The position numbers and the translations under genes were made by a program. From positions 248,001-312,000 of the forward strand of contig JACKAW010000001.1 of NCBI GenBank assembly GCA_020634885.1: a DNA stretch of 64,000 nt. Direction: 5' to 3'. This document shows positions 15,835 through 23,917 of the stretch, in pieces (position 1 is the stretch's first letter; each line of letters opens with the position of its first letter). The notes under the pieces were generated by a model that saw only the letters and a list, made by a program, of their open reading frames with translations, had not been told where the DNA came from and searched no databases. This stretch comes from Anaerolineales bacterium. GTDB lineage: Bacteria; Chloroflexota; Anaerolineae; Anaerolineales; Villigracilaceae.

Positions 15835-16668
15835 ATGACCCCATCTCCTCGCCTGCTTCTCACCATTGATTACGAATCGTGGTTCGCCGTCTCCCGCCGA
15901 TACGACTTTTTACCGATGGAGACCCGCAGGCAGATGGATGAAGAAATCGCCAGAACCTCACTCGACCCCATTCTCGATCTGATCGGGGAGGCGAAAGCAA
16001 CTTTTTATCTAGTTGGCGAAATAGTGGAGTGGTACCCGGAAATTCCTCAAAAGATACAACAACGCGGACATGAGGTTGGCTTTCACTGCCACACCCACCG
16101 AAGAATTAAAAACGCAAGTGAACTTAAAAAAGATTTACTTGCTTCCGCAAATTGGATTCAGAACTTCAAGGTCAGCGGCTATCGCGCGCCCATGATCACA
16201 ACCGCCGAAGAATCCTATACCCTGCTCAAAGAGCATGGCTTTGTCTACAGCTCATCCTTATATGCGCCCACAGGAAAAACCATCCGCAAGAACGGGGTGT
16301 GGGAAATTCCGGTGAGCACGCTTGCTCTGGGACAAAAGCCAAACGAGTTAATCGCGCCCCGCAACATGACCTTCAAACTCCTGCGCGGCGGGGAGTTTCC
16401 GTATGGTTCCAGTTTTACAAGCGGTTTGTTCCCGCGCCTTGTTTCCAACATCATCGAGCGTGAATTCAAAGCAGGCAAAAGCCCCGTCATCTTCCTCCAC
16501 CCGTACGAACTGGTTACCCCGCCGCGTTGGTTTCAACGCTTTGCAAAAGACCTGTTCCTCCACCCGGAGTTTCTGCCTTTTATGTTCAATAAATCCAAAT
16601 TCCTAAAAGACCTGCTGCACCGCTACCCAACTTCCACCATGCAAGATTATTTGAAAGAACTTCAATGA
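15835..16668 (+). CDS. Polysaccharide deacetylase (NodB-like)
   Basis: 277 residues. The catalytic Asp is in LTIDYESW (Asp12), and the metal histidines are in GFHCHTHRR (residues 82-90). SGYRAP at about 118 is motif 3. The IDYESWF beginning matches the subgroup of deacetylases found in exopolysaccharide clusters. No signal peptide is seen, so it likely works on a cytoplasmic or lipid-linked sugar. An upstream in-frame extension to 15589 is rejected because it lies within the GT39 gene and before the -10 box. Its stop overlaps the next start. Confidence 0.88.
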   Translation: MTPSPRLLLTIDYESWFAVSRRYDFLPMETRRQMDEEIARTSLDPILDLIGEAKATFYLVGEIVEWYPEIPQKIQQRGHEVGFHCHTHRRIKNASELKKDLLASANWIQNFKVSGYRAPMITTAEESYTLLKEHGFVYSSSLYAPTGKTIRKNGVWEIPVSTLALGQKPNELIAPRNMTFKLLRGGEFPYGSSFTSGLFPRLVSNIIEREFKAGKSPVIFLHPYELVTPPRWFQRFAKDLFLHPEFLPFMFNKSKFLKDLLHRYPTSTMQDYLKELQ

Positions 16669-17687
16669 ACATTCAAAAAGTTGATTCACTCCATGTTCCA
16701 AACCTTGAAGCAAAACTCAGTTACAGCGGGCTTGATTCGTGGATGAACTTCATCAACAAAATGTATGGAAACCCCGTCCATCGATTCGTGGTGAATGACG
16801 GCGAACAACCTGTCGGCGCGCTCTCTTTGCTTGAGGTAAAACATCCGGTTTTCGGACATTATCTCGCCACTGCGCCCTTCGGCAGCTACGGCGGGTTTGC
16901 CTACGAAAATGAACAAGCACGCGATCTCTTACTCGATGAAGCCCGCCGCCTCGCGGAAGAACTGAAAGTGGAGTACGTTTCCCTGCGATTTGACGATACC
17001 GCCTCCACCCCGCCCGAGGGCTGGGTCAATCATCCCGTTTACTTTACCTACCTGATAGATCTCTCCGCCCCCGCAGACGAATTGATGAAGCGTTTTTCAT
17101 CTGACCATCGCAACCACATTCGCAAATCCATGAAAAAGGGATTCTCCATCCGCTTCGGTCACCTCGACCTATTAGACGATGCCTACGAAGCCCTTGCGTT
17201 AAGTATGCACGAACTTGGCTCGCCGTATCACTCCAAACAATATCTCCGTCAGATGGCTGAAAGTTTGGGTGATACACTCCAGTTTGCCGTCACATATGAT
17301 GCGCATGGACGGATCACAGGCGGAGGGGTCTTCATCTTCCAAGGTGAGACTATCTTCAACCTTCACGCCAACGTACTACGCTTTGCCCGCCCGGCATACG
17401 CAGGAGAATTTCTGTATTGGTCGGTGATCGAACATGCCATAAAAAAAGGGTGCAAAACTTTTGACCTTGGGCGCAGCCTGGTGGGTTCTGGCAATGATGT
17501 TTTCAAATCCAAATGGGCGCCAGAGAAAAAACCGCTCGCTTACTGGTTTCTTTTAGCCCCCGGGCACGAAGTCCCTTCTTTGAATCAAAAGAATCCGAAA
17601 TTCCAACTCATCATCGCCACATGGAAACTGCTGCCGCGCTTCATTGTCCGCCCGTTGGGACCGTTCGCCATTCGAGGGCTGGTATAG
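16665..17687 (+). CDS. FemAB/GNAT-like peptidyl or N-acyl transferase
   Basis: 340 residues. The protein shows a double-GNAT FemAB pattern: an N-terminal half with APFGSYGGF and a C-terminal half with RNHIRKSMKKG, ITGGGVFIF, FLYWSVIEHAIKKGCKTFDLGRS. Related proteins occur in exopolysaccharide and PEP-CTERM gene clusters; Fem enzymes add amino acids from aminoacyl-tRNA to peptidoglycan. The substrate here is unknown. ATGA overlap with the deacetylase gene suggests a shared envelope-modifying pathway. Confidence 0.82.
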   Translation: MNIQKVDSLHVPNLEAKLSYSGLDSWMNFINKMYGNPVHRFVVNDGEQPVGALSLLEVKHPVFGHYLATAPFGSYGGFAYENEQARDLLLDEARRLAEELKVEYVSLRFDDTASTPPEGWVNHPVYFTYLIDLSAPADELMKRFSSDHRNHIRKSMKKGFSIRFGHLDLLDDAYEALALSMHELGSPYHSKQYLRQMAESLGDTLQFAVTYDAHGRITGGGVFIFQGETIFNLHANVLRFARPAYAGEFLYWSVIEHAIKKGCKTFDLGRSLVGSGNDVFKSKWAPEKKPLAYWFLLAPGHEVPSLNQKNPKFQLIIATWKLLPRFIVRPLGPFAIRGLV

Positions 17688-17689
17688 GC

Positions 17690-18298
17690 ATGGCGTACAC
17701 TCTTTACCCGCTAAAATCCATCCCTGCCAATCTCGTGTCGCGCATCGCAGAAATTCACATGGGTGATGCCGGTCTGCTCACCAAATTGGGGTATCCGTTT
17801 GTGCTTCGCTATTTTGAAGGCGCACTCACAGACAAGGACTCTTTTGGTTTTTTTGCAAAGGATGAGGAGACGGGCGAGATCATGGGCTTTAGCCTCGCCT
17901 CGCCTCAACCCTCCGCGCTCACTTCCAAGCTGACAGAGGAAAAAATCTGGTTCATCAGGAATATCTTCAAGGTCATGTTCACCAAGCCGCTGGCATTTCT
18001 GCAAATGGTAATTTCCAGCGTCACCATTCGTGGACAGATGTATGAACCAAATACAATCGAATGTGTATACTTCACGGTTGACCCCAAATTTCGAGGGCGC
18101 GGCTTGGGGCGAACACTGCAAAATGCACTCGTTGAAAAAGGACGCGAACTGGGTTACAAAAAGATCTATGCCAGTGTGGAAACCTGGAACATCGCCAGCT
18201 TGAAAGCCACACAAGCAAACGGATTTAAAATCATCAAGACATTTCGTGAAGGTATTTATTTCAGGCATCGCCTGGAAAGGGAGTTGAAAGAAGCATGA
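17690..18298 (+). CDS. GNAT family N-acetyltransferase
   Basis: 202 residues from the ATG at 17690, 2 nt after the FemAB stop. The acetyl-CoA-binding motif A is seen as FTVDPKFRGRGLGRTLQNAL (R/Q-x-x-G-x-G/A), with a C-terminal YASVETWNIASLKATQANGF typical of GNATs. The acceptor is unknown; position suggests a sugar or amine in surface polymer synthesis. A longer in-frame extension into the FemAB gene is not supported. ATGA overlap with the next gene. Confidence 0.85.
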   Translation: MAYTLYPLKSIPANLVSRIAEIHMGDAGLLTKLGYPFVLRYFEGALTDKDSFGFFAKDEETGEIMGFSLASPQPSALTSKLTEEKIWFIRNIFKVMFTKPLAFLQMVISSVTIRGQMYEPNTIECVYFTVDPKFRGRGLGRTLQNALVEKGRELGYKKIYASVETWNIASLKATQANGFKIIKTFREGIYFRHRLERELKEA

Positions 18299-19269
18299 CC
18301 ACGCACAAGGAACGAATTACCGCCTGCCTAAATGGTGAAACGACAGACCGTACCCCAATAGCGTTTTGGAGGCACTTCCCTGAAGAAGACCAAAACCCCG
18401 AAACACTCGCCGCCGCCACGATCAAATTCCAGAAAACATATGATTTCGACATTGTAAAGGTCACCCCGGCATCTTCATTTTCTGTGAAGGATTGGGGCGC
18501 GGAAGACGAATGGCAAAACAACCCCGAAGGTTCACGCGCTTATAAAAAGCACGTTATCAACGCCCCGCAGGATTGGGAAACGCTCAAACCGCTTGACCCA
18601 TCCGCACCGTATTTGGCAGCGCAGATCGAGTGCCTTAAAAACATCCGCAAGGGAATCGGAACAGAAACACCGATGATTCAGACGGTTTTCAACCCGATCT
18701 CACAGGCAAAACACCTTGCAGGGAATGATCTATTAATGGAACATATCAAGAAGCATCCGGCTGCTGTGGCAAAAGGGCTTGAAACCATTGCAAAGTCCAC
18801 TGCAAAATTTATAGATGCCCTGCATGATGCAGGCGTGGACGGCATCTTTTACGCTATTCAGCACGCTCAAGCCTCCATGTTCGAATTGGATGAATATAAA
18901 TCCATTGCCCTGCCATTTGACCAACAAGTCCTAAAATCTGCCGAGGGATTTTGGTGTAATCTGTTGCACTTACACGGACAAGACATCTATTTCTCCCTCC
19001 TGCGGTTGATGAACTTCCAGATCGTCAACTGGCACGACCGTGAGACCTACCCCACATTGGGTGAGGCGAAAAGCCTCTTCCATGGTGTCACATGCGGGGG
19101 AATTCGTCAAAGCACGCTGTATTCAGGTTCCCCGACACAGGTTCGGGAAGAAGCAAAAGATGCCATCGCCCAATCCAAGGGACGAAAGTTCATTTTGGGA
19201 ACTGGATGCGTAGTCTACTATCAGTCTGCCCATGAAAATATTATGGCGGCAATCGAGAGCACAAGATGA
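18295..19269 (+). CDS. Uroporphyrinogen decarboxylase family protein
   Basis: 324 residues, TIM-barrel UroD/MtaA/CmuA superfamily. It opens with ERITACLNGETTDRTPIAFWRHF and has a central QHAQASMFELDEYKSIALPF segment and C-terminal GTGCVV. In true HemE, RQAG near the N-terminus and conserved Asp/Tyr residues bind the tetrapyrrole; here the N-terminus is RTPIAFWRHFPEED and no RQAG is seen. A methyltransferase-like or other demethylase role is therefore as likely as heme synthesis. It is coupled to rsmD by a 4-nt overlap. Confidence 0.85.
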   Translation: MTTHKERITACLNGETTDRTPIAFWRHFPEEDQNPETLAAATIKFQKTYDFDIVKVTPASSFSVKDWGAEDEWQNNPEGSRAYKKHVINAPQDWETLKPLDPSAPYLAAQIECLKNIRKGIGTETPMIQTVFNPISQAKHLAGNDLLMEHIKKHPAAVAKGLETIAKSTAKFIDALHDAGVDGIFYAIQHAQASMFELDEYKSIALPFDQQVLKSAEGFWCNLLHLHGQDIYFSLLRLMNFQIVNWHDRETYPTLGEAKSLFHGVTCGGIRQSTLYSGSPTQVREEAKDAIAQSKGRKFILGTGCVVYYQSAHENIMAAIESTR

Positions 19270-19823
19270 GTCTAAGAGTTATAGCAGGGAGCGCGAGGGG
19301 CAGAAAGTTAAAGTCCGTTTCTGGGGATACCACCAGACCGGTGACAGATAGGGTGAAAGAAGCCTTGTTCAACATCCTCGCCGGAGATGTGATCGATTCA
19401 AACTGGTGGGACCTGTTCGCTGGAACAGGCGCAATCGGCATCGAAGCCTTGAGTCGGGGCGCATCTTCTGTCAAATTCAGCGATCTGAACCGCGCCCCCA
19501 TTGAAACCATTCAAGAAAATGTAGAGCACTGCAAATTCAGTCTGCAAGCGGAAATACGGCGCGGCGATGCGTTTACCATGCTTTCAGGCAGACCAGACCG
19601 GCAGTTTGAATATATTTACATTGCTCCGCCGCAGTATAAAAAAATGTGGTCAGAAGCGCTCAAATTGGTGGATGACAATATGGGCTGGCTCGCCGAAGAC
19701 GGCACCGTGATCGTGCAGATCGACCCCAAAGAATTTGAAGAGGTCGAGTTGGTGAATCTGGTTGAAGGCGAGCAAAGAAAATACGGCAGTACCCTGCTTG
19801 TTTTTTATGATCGAAAGGACTAA
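19266..19823 (+). CDS. rsmD: 16S rRNA (guanine-N2)-methyltransferase RsmD family
   Basis: 185 residues. It opens with RVIAGSARGRKLKS and TRPVTDRVKEALFNIL, both diagnostic of RsmD, and has the SAM motif DLFAGTGAIGIEALSRGA. RsmD methylates G966 of 16S rRNA. Oddly, the catalytic D/N-PPY motif is replaced by IAPPQY (about residues 118-123). The Asp/Asn at the position that normally holds the target amine is therefore Ala, while the PP and Tyr remain. Convergent with the next gene by 4 nt. Confidence 0.88.
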   Translation: MSLRVIAGSARGRKLKSVSGDTTRPVTDRVKEALFNILAGDVIDSNWWDLFAGTGAIGIEALSRGASSVKFSDLNRAPIETIQENVEHCKFSLQAEIRRGDAFTMLSGRPDRQFEYIYIAPPQYKKMWSEALKLVDDNMGWLAEDGTVIVQIDPKEFEEVELVNLVEGEQRKYGSTLLVFYDRKD

Positions 19824-20062
19824 TCCAAGTCTTCGTCCTGACTTAAACCATATACCCGCGCCACGGCAGCTTCGATCTGCTCTTCTGTGTGCTTCTCGCA
19901 AGCCACCAGCGGGCGCGCTGGATGCGTCACCTTTTTTCCATCCGCGCTCATTACTTTGAAATCGAACAAGGCGCCATCAGATTCGTACACAACTAATAAT
20001 TGATGTAATTTTCCGCACACGATACAGCCATGCATTTCACTTCGAGTTTGCTTTTCGCTCAT
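19820..20062 (-). CDS. Small Cys-containing hypothetical protein
   Basis: 80 residues from MSEKQTR (GGAG 7 nt upstream). It has a CIVC pair near residue 13, HP and then CEKH, together resembling a CxxC...CxxH zinc site, with a helical C-terminus (EEQIEAAVARVYGLSQ). No known family recognised. Its stop overlaps the rsmD stop on the other strand. An extended start at 20110 lacks a ribosome-binding site and is not preferred. Confidence 0.65.
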   Translation of the reverse strand: MSEKQTRSEMHGCIVCGKLHQLLVVYESDGALFDFKVMSADGKKVTHPARPLVACEKHTEEQIEAAVARVYGLSQDEDLD

Positions 20063-20177
20063 TTGCACTCCGTAATAAAACATAAATAACTGATAAAAAA
20101 TTTTGAACACGGATTACGTGTCCGTCTTTTCGGTGTCTAAGCACTTGCCTTTTTCCTAATCCATTATTGATGCTAAC

Positions 20178-20212
20178 AAGGAGGCGGTCACTGTAGAAGT
20201 GATCGCCTCCTT
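20178..20212. terminator. Bidirectional hairpin between the 20062 and cyclophilin genes
   Basis: A 15-bp stem (20178-20192 with 20198-20212, one mismatch pair) has a 5-nt loop and is followed on the plus strand by TTTTATCTTT. On the minus strand, after the cyclophilin gene, the run is shorter (TTGTTAG). Confidence 0.75.
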
Positions 20213-20218
20213 TTATCT

Positions 20219-20899
20219 TTATTCTTCCCGGATCGTCACAGACCGAATCGCATCGCCTTCAAAAGTCGGGTAAGTTTGCGGGTCACGCAGGGTGATGCCG
20301 TTCACCACATCCATGCCTTCGATCACCTGCCCAAAGATGGTGTAGCCGCCATTCAAAAATTCCTGCGGACCAAAGGTGATAAAGAACTGGCTGCCGTTCG
20401 TATCGCGTCCGGCATTTGCCATTGCCACCACGCCAGCCTTGTCAAAGGTCAAATCGCTGTCTTCGTTAACAAATTCGTAGCCAGGTCCACCAGAGCCGGT
20501 GCCGGTTGGGTCACCGCCTTGCGCCATGAAATCCTGCAACACGCGGTGGAAGGTTGTTCCATTGAAATAACCCTCACGCGCAAGAAAGACAAAGCTATTC
20601 ACCGTGATCGGCGCTTTATCCGCATACAATTCCATGGTAAATGTGCCGCCCTTTGCCATCTCAACATCGGCAAAATATTTCTTCGTTGCATCAATCGTCA
20701 TCGGCGGGGGCGCATCGTAGGTTTTGGCTGAAACTACAGGCACGTCCACCGCTTCGGCAGGGGCGCTAAACGAACCCCAAGGCACATATTTTGCGAGGAA
20801 GAACACAGCTACAAGGGCAATGATCGCGCCCGCAGCATATTGCACGGTTTTATCAGCCTGTTCGGGCTGACCCTTTTTCGTACTCTTTTTATTAGTCAT
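20219..20899 (-). CDS. Membrane-anchored cyclophilin-type peptidyl-prolyl isomerase
   Basis: 226 residues. A Lys-rich start is followed by one membrane helix (about 20-38), a linker, and a cyclophilin domain with FHRVLQDFMAQGGDPTGTG and AMANAGRDTNGSQFFITF. Cyclophilins speed cis-trans isomerisation of prolyl bonds during folding; the single anchor places it outside the membrane. AGGAG lies 9 nt before ATG. A TATAAT on the minus strand at 20928-20933 would be its -10 box. The active-site Arg of RVLQDFMAQGGD is present. Confidence 0.93.
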   Translation of the reverse strand: MTNKKSTKKGQPEQADKTVQYAAGAIIALVAVFFLAKYVPWGSFSAPAEAVDVPVVSAKTYDAPPPMTIDATKKYFADVEMAKGGTFTMELYADKAPITVNSFVFLAREGYFNGTTFHRVLQDFMAQGGDPTGTGSGGPGYEFVNEDSDLTFDKAGVVAMANAGRDTNGSQFFITFGPQEFLNGGYTIFGQVIEGMDVVNGITLRDPQTYPTFEGDAIRSVTIREE

Positions 20900-20927
20900 T
20901 TATAACTATCTCCTAAGTATTTTCCTC

Positions 20928-20933
20928 ATTATA
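20928..20933 (-). promoter_or_regulatory. -10 box of the cyclophilin gene
   Basis: TATAAT read on the minus strand, about 29 nt before the cyclophilin ATG. The matching AGGAG lies between them. The -35 side overlaps the divergent promoter for the 20978 gene. Confidence 0.5.
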
Positions 20934-20941
20934 CCTATACC

Positions 20942-20970
20942 TTGCAAGCGCATCCTTTTTCCTGTATCCT
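20942..20970 (+). promoter_or_regulatory. Promoter of the YwiC-like gene, predicted leaderless
   Basis: TTGCAA (20942-20947), a 17-nt spacer and TATCCT (20965-20970); the hexamer ends 7 nt before the ATG at 20978. No Shine-Dalgarno sequence fits in that interval. Confidence 0.55.
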
Positions 20971-20977
20971 TGCCGCG

Positions 20978-21805
20978 ATGAATTCAGTCTTCAAAAAACA
21001 GATCGCCCTTCCGCAAGACCACGGCTCATGGGTTTTTATTTTTAGTCCCCTTCTCATCGGCTTCTTCGCCGGTGGAAGGTTTCAAGTACCCGGCTTATAC
21101 CTGCTGATCGCTGCCATGTCGGCATTTTTGATTCGGCAGCCGATGACGGTGATCGTCAAAGCATTAAGCGGAAGACGCTCCGCTGCGGATCTTTCCCCCG
21201 CCCGTTTCTGGCTGCTGGTCTACGGCTTTATCGCCGCCGCAGCTTTGACCGGGCTTATCCTCTCCGGCTACGGGTACATTCTCTATCTTGCCGTGCCAGG
21301 CGCCCCAGTGTTTGCGTGGCATTTGTGGCTGGTGAGCAAACGTGCAGAAAGAAAGCAATCTGGCATTGAGATCGTTGCTACAGGTGTTTTGGCATTGGCA
21401 GCCCCTGCCGCGTATTGGGTTGGCATTGGCGCATACAGTTCTGAAGGCTGGTGGCTGTGGCTGTTCAACTGGCTGCAAGCGGCGGCAAGCATTATGTACG
21501 CATACCTCCGGCTGAGTCAAAGGGATATATCGCCCGAACAAGCCGCAGCGAAGAGTCGAGGCGATTGGTGGCTGCTGGGCAAACGAGCTTTGCTGTATTC
21601 ATCCTTCAATTTGGCTTTATCGCTTCTGCTTGGTTATTTCAAAATAATTCCAGCATTTATTTTTATTCCGTTTTTTATACAATGGGCAGAAGTGCTATGG
21701 GGTGTTTCTCACCCTGCCATCGGATGGAAACCTGTAAAGGTCGGCATCCGTCAAACCTTCATCAGCGCGGCATGGACAATTCTCTTCATTGCTTTTTGGA
21801 GGTAG
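20978..21805 (+). CDS. YwiC-like family membrane protein
   Basis: 275 residues with roughly eight hydrophobic helices. The start KKQIALPQDHGSWVFIFSPL is the conserved YwiC-family N-terminus (LPKEHGxW). The family is a poorly characterised membrane group. ATG at 20978 fits the promoter 7 nt upstream; a longer frame from 20942 would start in the -35 box. It is followed at 21821 by a DUF2007-type gene with GGAGGT, likely co-transcribed. Confidence 0.82.
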   Translation: MNSVFKKQIALPQDHGSWVFIFSPLLIGFFAGGRFQVPGLYLLIAAMSAFLIRQPMTVIVKALSGRRSAADLSPARFWLLVYGFIAAAALTGLILSGYGYILYLAVPGAPVFAWHLWLVSKRAERKQSGIEIVATGVLALAAPAAYWVGIGAYSSEGWWLWLFNWLQAAASIMYAYLRLSQRDISPEQAAAKSRGDWWLLGKRALLYSSFNLALSLLLGYFKIIPAFIFIPFFIQWAEVLWGVSHPAIGWKPVKVGIRQTFISAAWTILFIAFWR

Positions 21806-21820
21806 TAACCTGGAGGTACC

Positions 21821-22051
21821 ATGAATGAATTAAAATACGAATTACTTGCTGAGATCACTGGAAGAATGCAAGCAGACCTCTTAAAAAGTTTCCTTGAAGC
21901 CAACGGGGTGGATGTTGAAATGTTTCAGGAATCAGTTGGGCAAACGATCTACCCTGTAAATGTGGATATGCTTGGGCATGTGCAGGTTTTTGTGCCGCGT
22001 GAAAAAATGGAACTCGCAAGACAGTTATTTGAAGAATTCAATGAGGAGTAA
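21821..22051 (+). CDS. DUF2007-like small putative signal-transducing protein
   Basis: 76 residues. The pattern LLAEITGRMQADLLKSFLEANGVDVEMFQESV, then VFVPREKMELARQLFEEF, matches the DUF2007 PII-like/ferredoxin-like fold, in which the chain binds a peptide end or acts as an adaptor. GGAGGT is well placed. It lies 6 nt before the acyl-CoA dehydrogenase gene, suggesting co-expression. Its partner is unknown. Confidence 0.8.
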   Translation: MNELKYELLAEITGRMQADLLKSFLEANGVDVEMFQESVGQTIYPVNVDMLGHVQVFVPREKMELARQLFEEFNEE

Positions 22052-22057
22052 AACGAA

Positions 22058-23203
22058 ATGGATTTTGAACTAAGCGAAGAACAAAAAGTATGGCAGAAGA
22101 TCGTACATGATTTTGCCGAAAAAGAACTGCGCCCCATGGCGCGCGAGGTGGATGAAAAAGAGGAGTTCAATTGGGAGGCATTCCGCAAGGCAGGACCGGT
22201 GGGGCTGGCGGGCATGAGCATCCCTGAAGAATACGGCGGCTCCAATGTGGATATGATCTCGAATGCGATTGCCTTTGAAGAACTGGGTTGGGGCTGCGGC
22301 TCTACGGCGCTGGCATTCACTGCACATAATGGGCTTGGCACGTCTCCGATTGCCTTATACGGCAGTGAAGAGTTGAAAAAGAAATGGCTGCCCATTGTTT
22401 CAAGTGGAAAATACAAGCTGGGTGCGCTCGCTCTTACTGAGCCTGGAGCAGGCTCAGATATTCAGGGAGGTGTGACCACTCGCGCCGAAAAAGACGGAGA
22501 CGAATGGGTCATTAACGGCGCAAAGATGTGGAATACAAATGCAAGCATTGCAGAGTACATCATCACCCTCGTCCGCACCGACCCGAAAGGCGGCTCAAAA
22601 TCGTTGAGCATGATCCTCGTCCCGACCGATGCAAAAGGGTTGAGCATTGCCCCCGCCGAAAAGAAGATGGGCTTGCGCGGCTCGCCCACTCACTCTGTGA
22701 CGTATGATAATGTGCGCGTTCCGCTTGGGAATTTGATCGGACCCGAGGGGCGCGGCTTGCAGCAGACACTGACCACATTGGATGCGGGGCGCATCAGCAT
22801 TGGAGCCATTTCCATTGGGTTGGCGCGCGCCGCCATGGAAGCGGCAATTCAGTACGCAAAAGACCGCAAGGCGTTCAATCAGTCGCTGGCAGATTTTCAG
22901 GCGATTCAATTTAAATTTGCAAATATGGAAATGGAAATCGAACTGGCACGGACATATATTTATAAAGCCGCCTGGCTCAAGGAACAGGGACGACCGTACA
23001 GCAAGGAAGCAGCGATTGCAAAACTCTACGCCACCGAAATGGCAGAGCGTGTCATCTACGATGCGATCCAAATTCATGGCGGGTATGGGTACAGCCGCGA
23101 GTACGGTGTAGAGCGCATGTACCGTGATGCGCGTTTGATGACCATTGGTGAAGGCACAAGCGAAATTCAAAGATTAGTTATTTCAAGGCATGTGCTGGCG
23201 TAA
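22058..23203 (+). CDS. Acyl-CoA dehydrogenase
   Basis: 381 residues, the normal length. FAD and substrate motifs are visible: LGALALTEPGAGSDIQ, WVINGAKMWNTNAS, DRKAFNQSLADFQAIQFK and the C-terminal IHGGYGYSREYGVERMYRDA. Catalytic Glu is expected in the region of YGYSREYGVERMYRD. It oxidises acyl-CoA at the alpha-beta bond, passing electrons to ETF; chain-length specificity is not readable. It follows the DUF2007 gene, with GAGGAG before ATG. The terminator at 23238 ends the unit. A second acyl-CoA dehydrogenase lies at 37087. Confidence 0.95.
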   Translation: MDFELSEEQKVWQKIVHDFAEKELRPMAREVDEKEEFNWEAFRKAGPVGLAGMSIPEEYGGSNVDMISNAIAFEELGWGCGSTALAFTAHNGLGTSPIALYGSEELKKKWLPIVSSGKYKLGALALTEPGAGSDIQGGVTTRAEKDGDEWVINGAKMWNTNASIAEYIITLVRTDPKGGSKSLSMILVPTDAKGLSIAPAEKKMGLRGSPTHSVTYDNVRVPLGNLIGPEGRGLQQTLTTLDAGRISIGAISIGLARAAMEAAIQYAKDRKAFNQSLADFQAIQFKFANMEMEIELARTYIYKAAWLKEQGRPYSKEAAIAKLYATEMAERVIYDAIQIHGGYGYSREYGVERMYRDARLMTIGEGTSEIQRLVISRHVLA

Positions 23204-23237
23204 AAAAGATATTCTCTTTATGTCGTATCGAAACTAA

Positions 23238-23270
23238 AAAGCAGGTCACGCTTGAGGCGTGACCTGCTTT
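23238..23270. terminator. Bidirectional terminator
   Basis: AAAGCAGGTCACGC (23238-23251) pairs perfectly with GCGTGACCTGCTTT (23257-23270), 5-nt loop. A/T runs are present on both sides (TTTTTAGTTT on the minus strand). It serves the convergent acyl-CoA dehydrogenase and SH3-protein genes. Confidence 0.88.
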
Positions 23271-23294
23271 GCTATCTCAAAATAGAATTGACTG

Positions 23295-23912
23295 TTAATT
23301 TCCACGGAGGAAAGAAATCAGCGCGCCAAATGCGCCGATAAAGCCAAGGACAACAATGAGAAGCCCGACTGGAATACGGTTGGATGTATCTGCTTCGGGC
23401 AGAAAGGTGGGAATGATCAACTCTGGCGGCGGGGTAAAGGTTGGCAGTCGGGTAGGCGTGGATGGGTCGATGAATGCTGCCGCAAGAGATGGATTGATGG
23501 TGGGCGTGGACAATGGCGTTGGCGTACTGGGCGCTTGAACACGGGGTAAACGTCCTGTTTTGATGATGGTGACATAAGGGCTGTATACCCATGCAATGGA
23601 GCCTGGAATACCCGGGTAGTACACTTGAATCCAATTATTATCTTCAGATACGCCAATGGCGGGAACTTCCTGCCCTTTAAGTAGTACACCCACCGAGGGG
23701 TATAAATACGAACTTGGACCAGAATACACGTTCACCACATTCAAATCAAAATTAACACGGACGATCATGCCAGTTGGCGTCCCTGTAACGGTGGGAATGG
23801 AGCCGGTTGGCTGTTGTGCCACAACCACATCTTGCGATGGGATATAGAAAGCCGACCACACCCCCAAGCCGATAAGTAGAAGGAACAATCCCCTTTGTTT
23901 TCCAGCAAACAT
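23295..23912 (-). CDS. SH3-domain membrane protein, paralogue 2
   Basis: 205 residues from MFAGKQRG. An N-terminal hydrophobic helix (about 9-25) is followed by a bacterial SH3 (SH3b) domain with VNVYSGPSSYLYPSVGVLLKG and NNWIQVYYPGIPGSIAWVYS. Next comes a Thr/Pro-rich linker (TPTPLSTPT, PTRLPTFTPPP), and a C-terminal membrane helix near the end (VGLLIVVLGFIGAFGALIS). It is a paralogue of the gene directly upstream. SH3b domains often bind peptidoglycan peptides, so a wall-tethered scaffold is the best inference. The signal is not a lipobox. Confidence 0.8.
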   Translation of the reverse strand: MFAGKQRGLFLLLIGLGVWSAFYIPSQDVVVAQQPTGSIPTVTGTPTGMIVRVNFDLNVVNVYSGPSSYLYPSVGVLLKGQEVPAIGVSEDNNWIQVYYPGIPGSIAWVYSPYVTIIKTGRLPRVQAPSTPTPLSTPTINPSLAAAFIDPSTPTRLPTFTPPPELIIPTFLPEADTSNRIPVGLLIVVLGFIGAFGALISFLRGN

Positions 23913-23917
23913 TCTTA

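Noticed and set aside
17513..17689. N-terminal extension of the GNAT at 17690
   Set aside because: It is the out-of-frame 3' part of the FemAB-like gene; the next ATG after its stop gives a normal-length GNAT.
20178..20212. A regulatory RNA upstream of the cyclophilin
   Set aside because: The hairpin lies after, not before, the cyclophilin gene. Its stem and flanking T-run fit a terminator.
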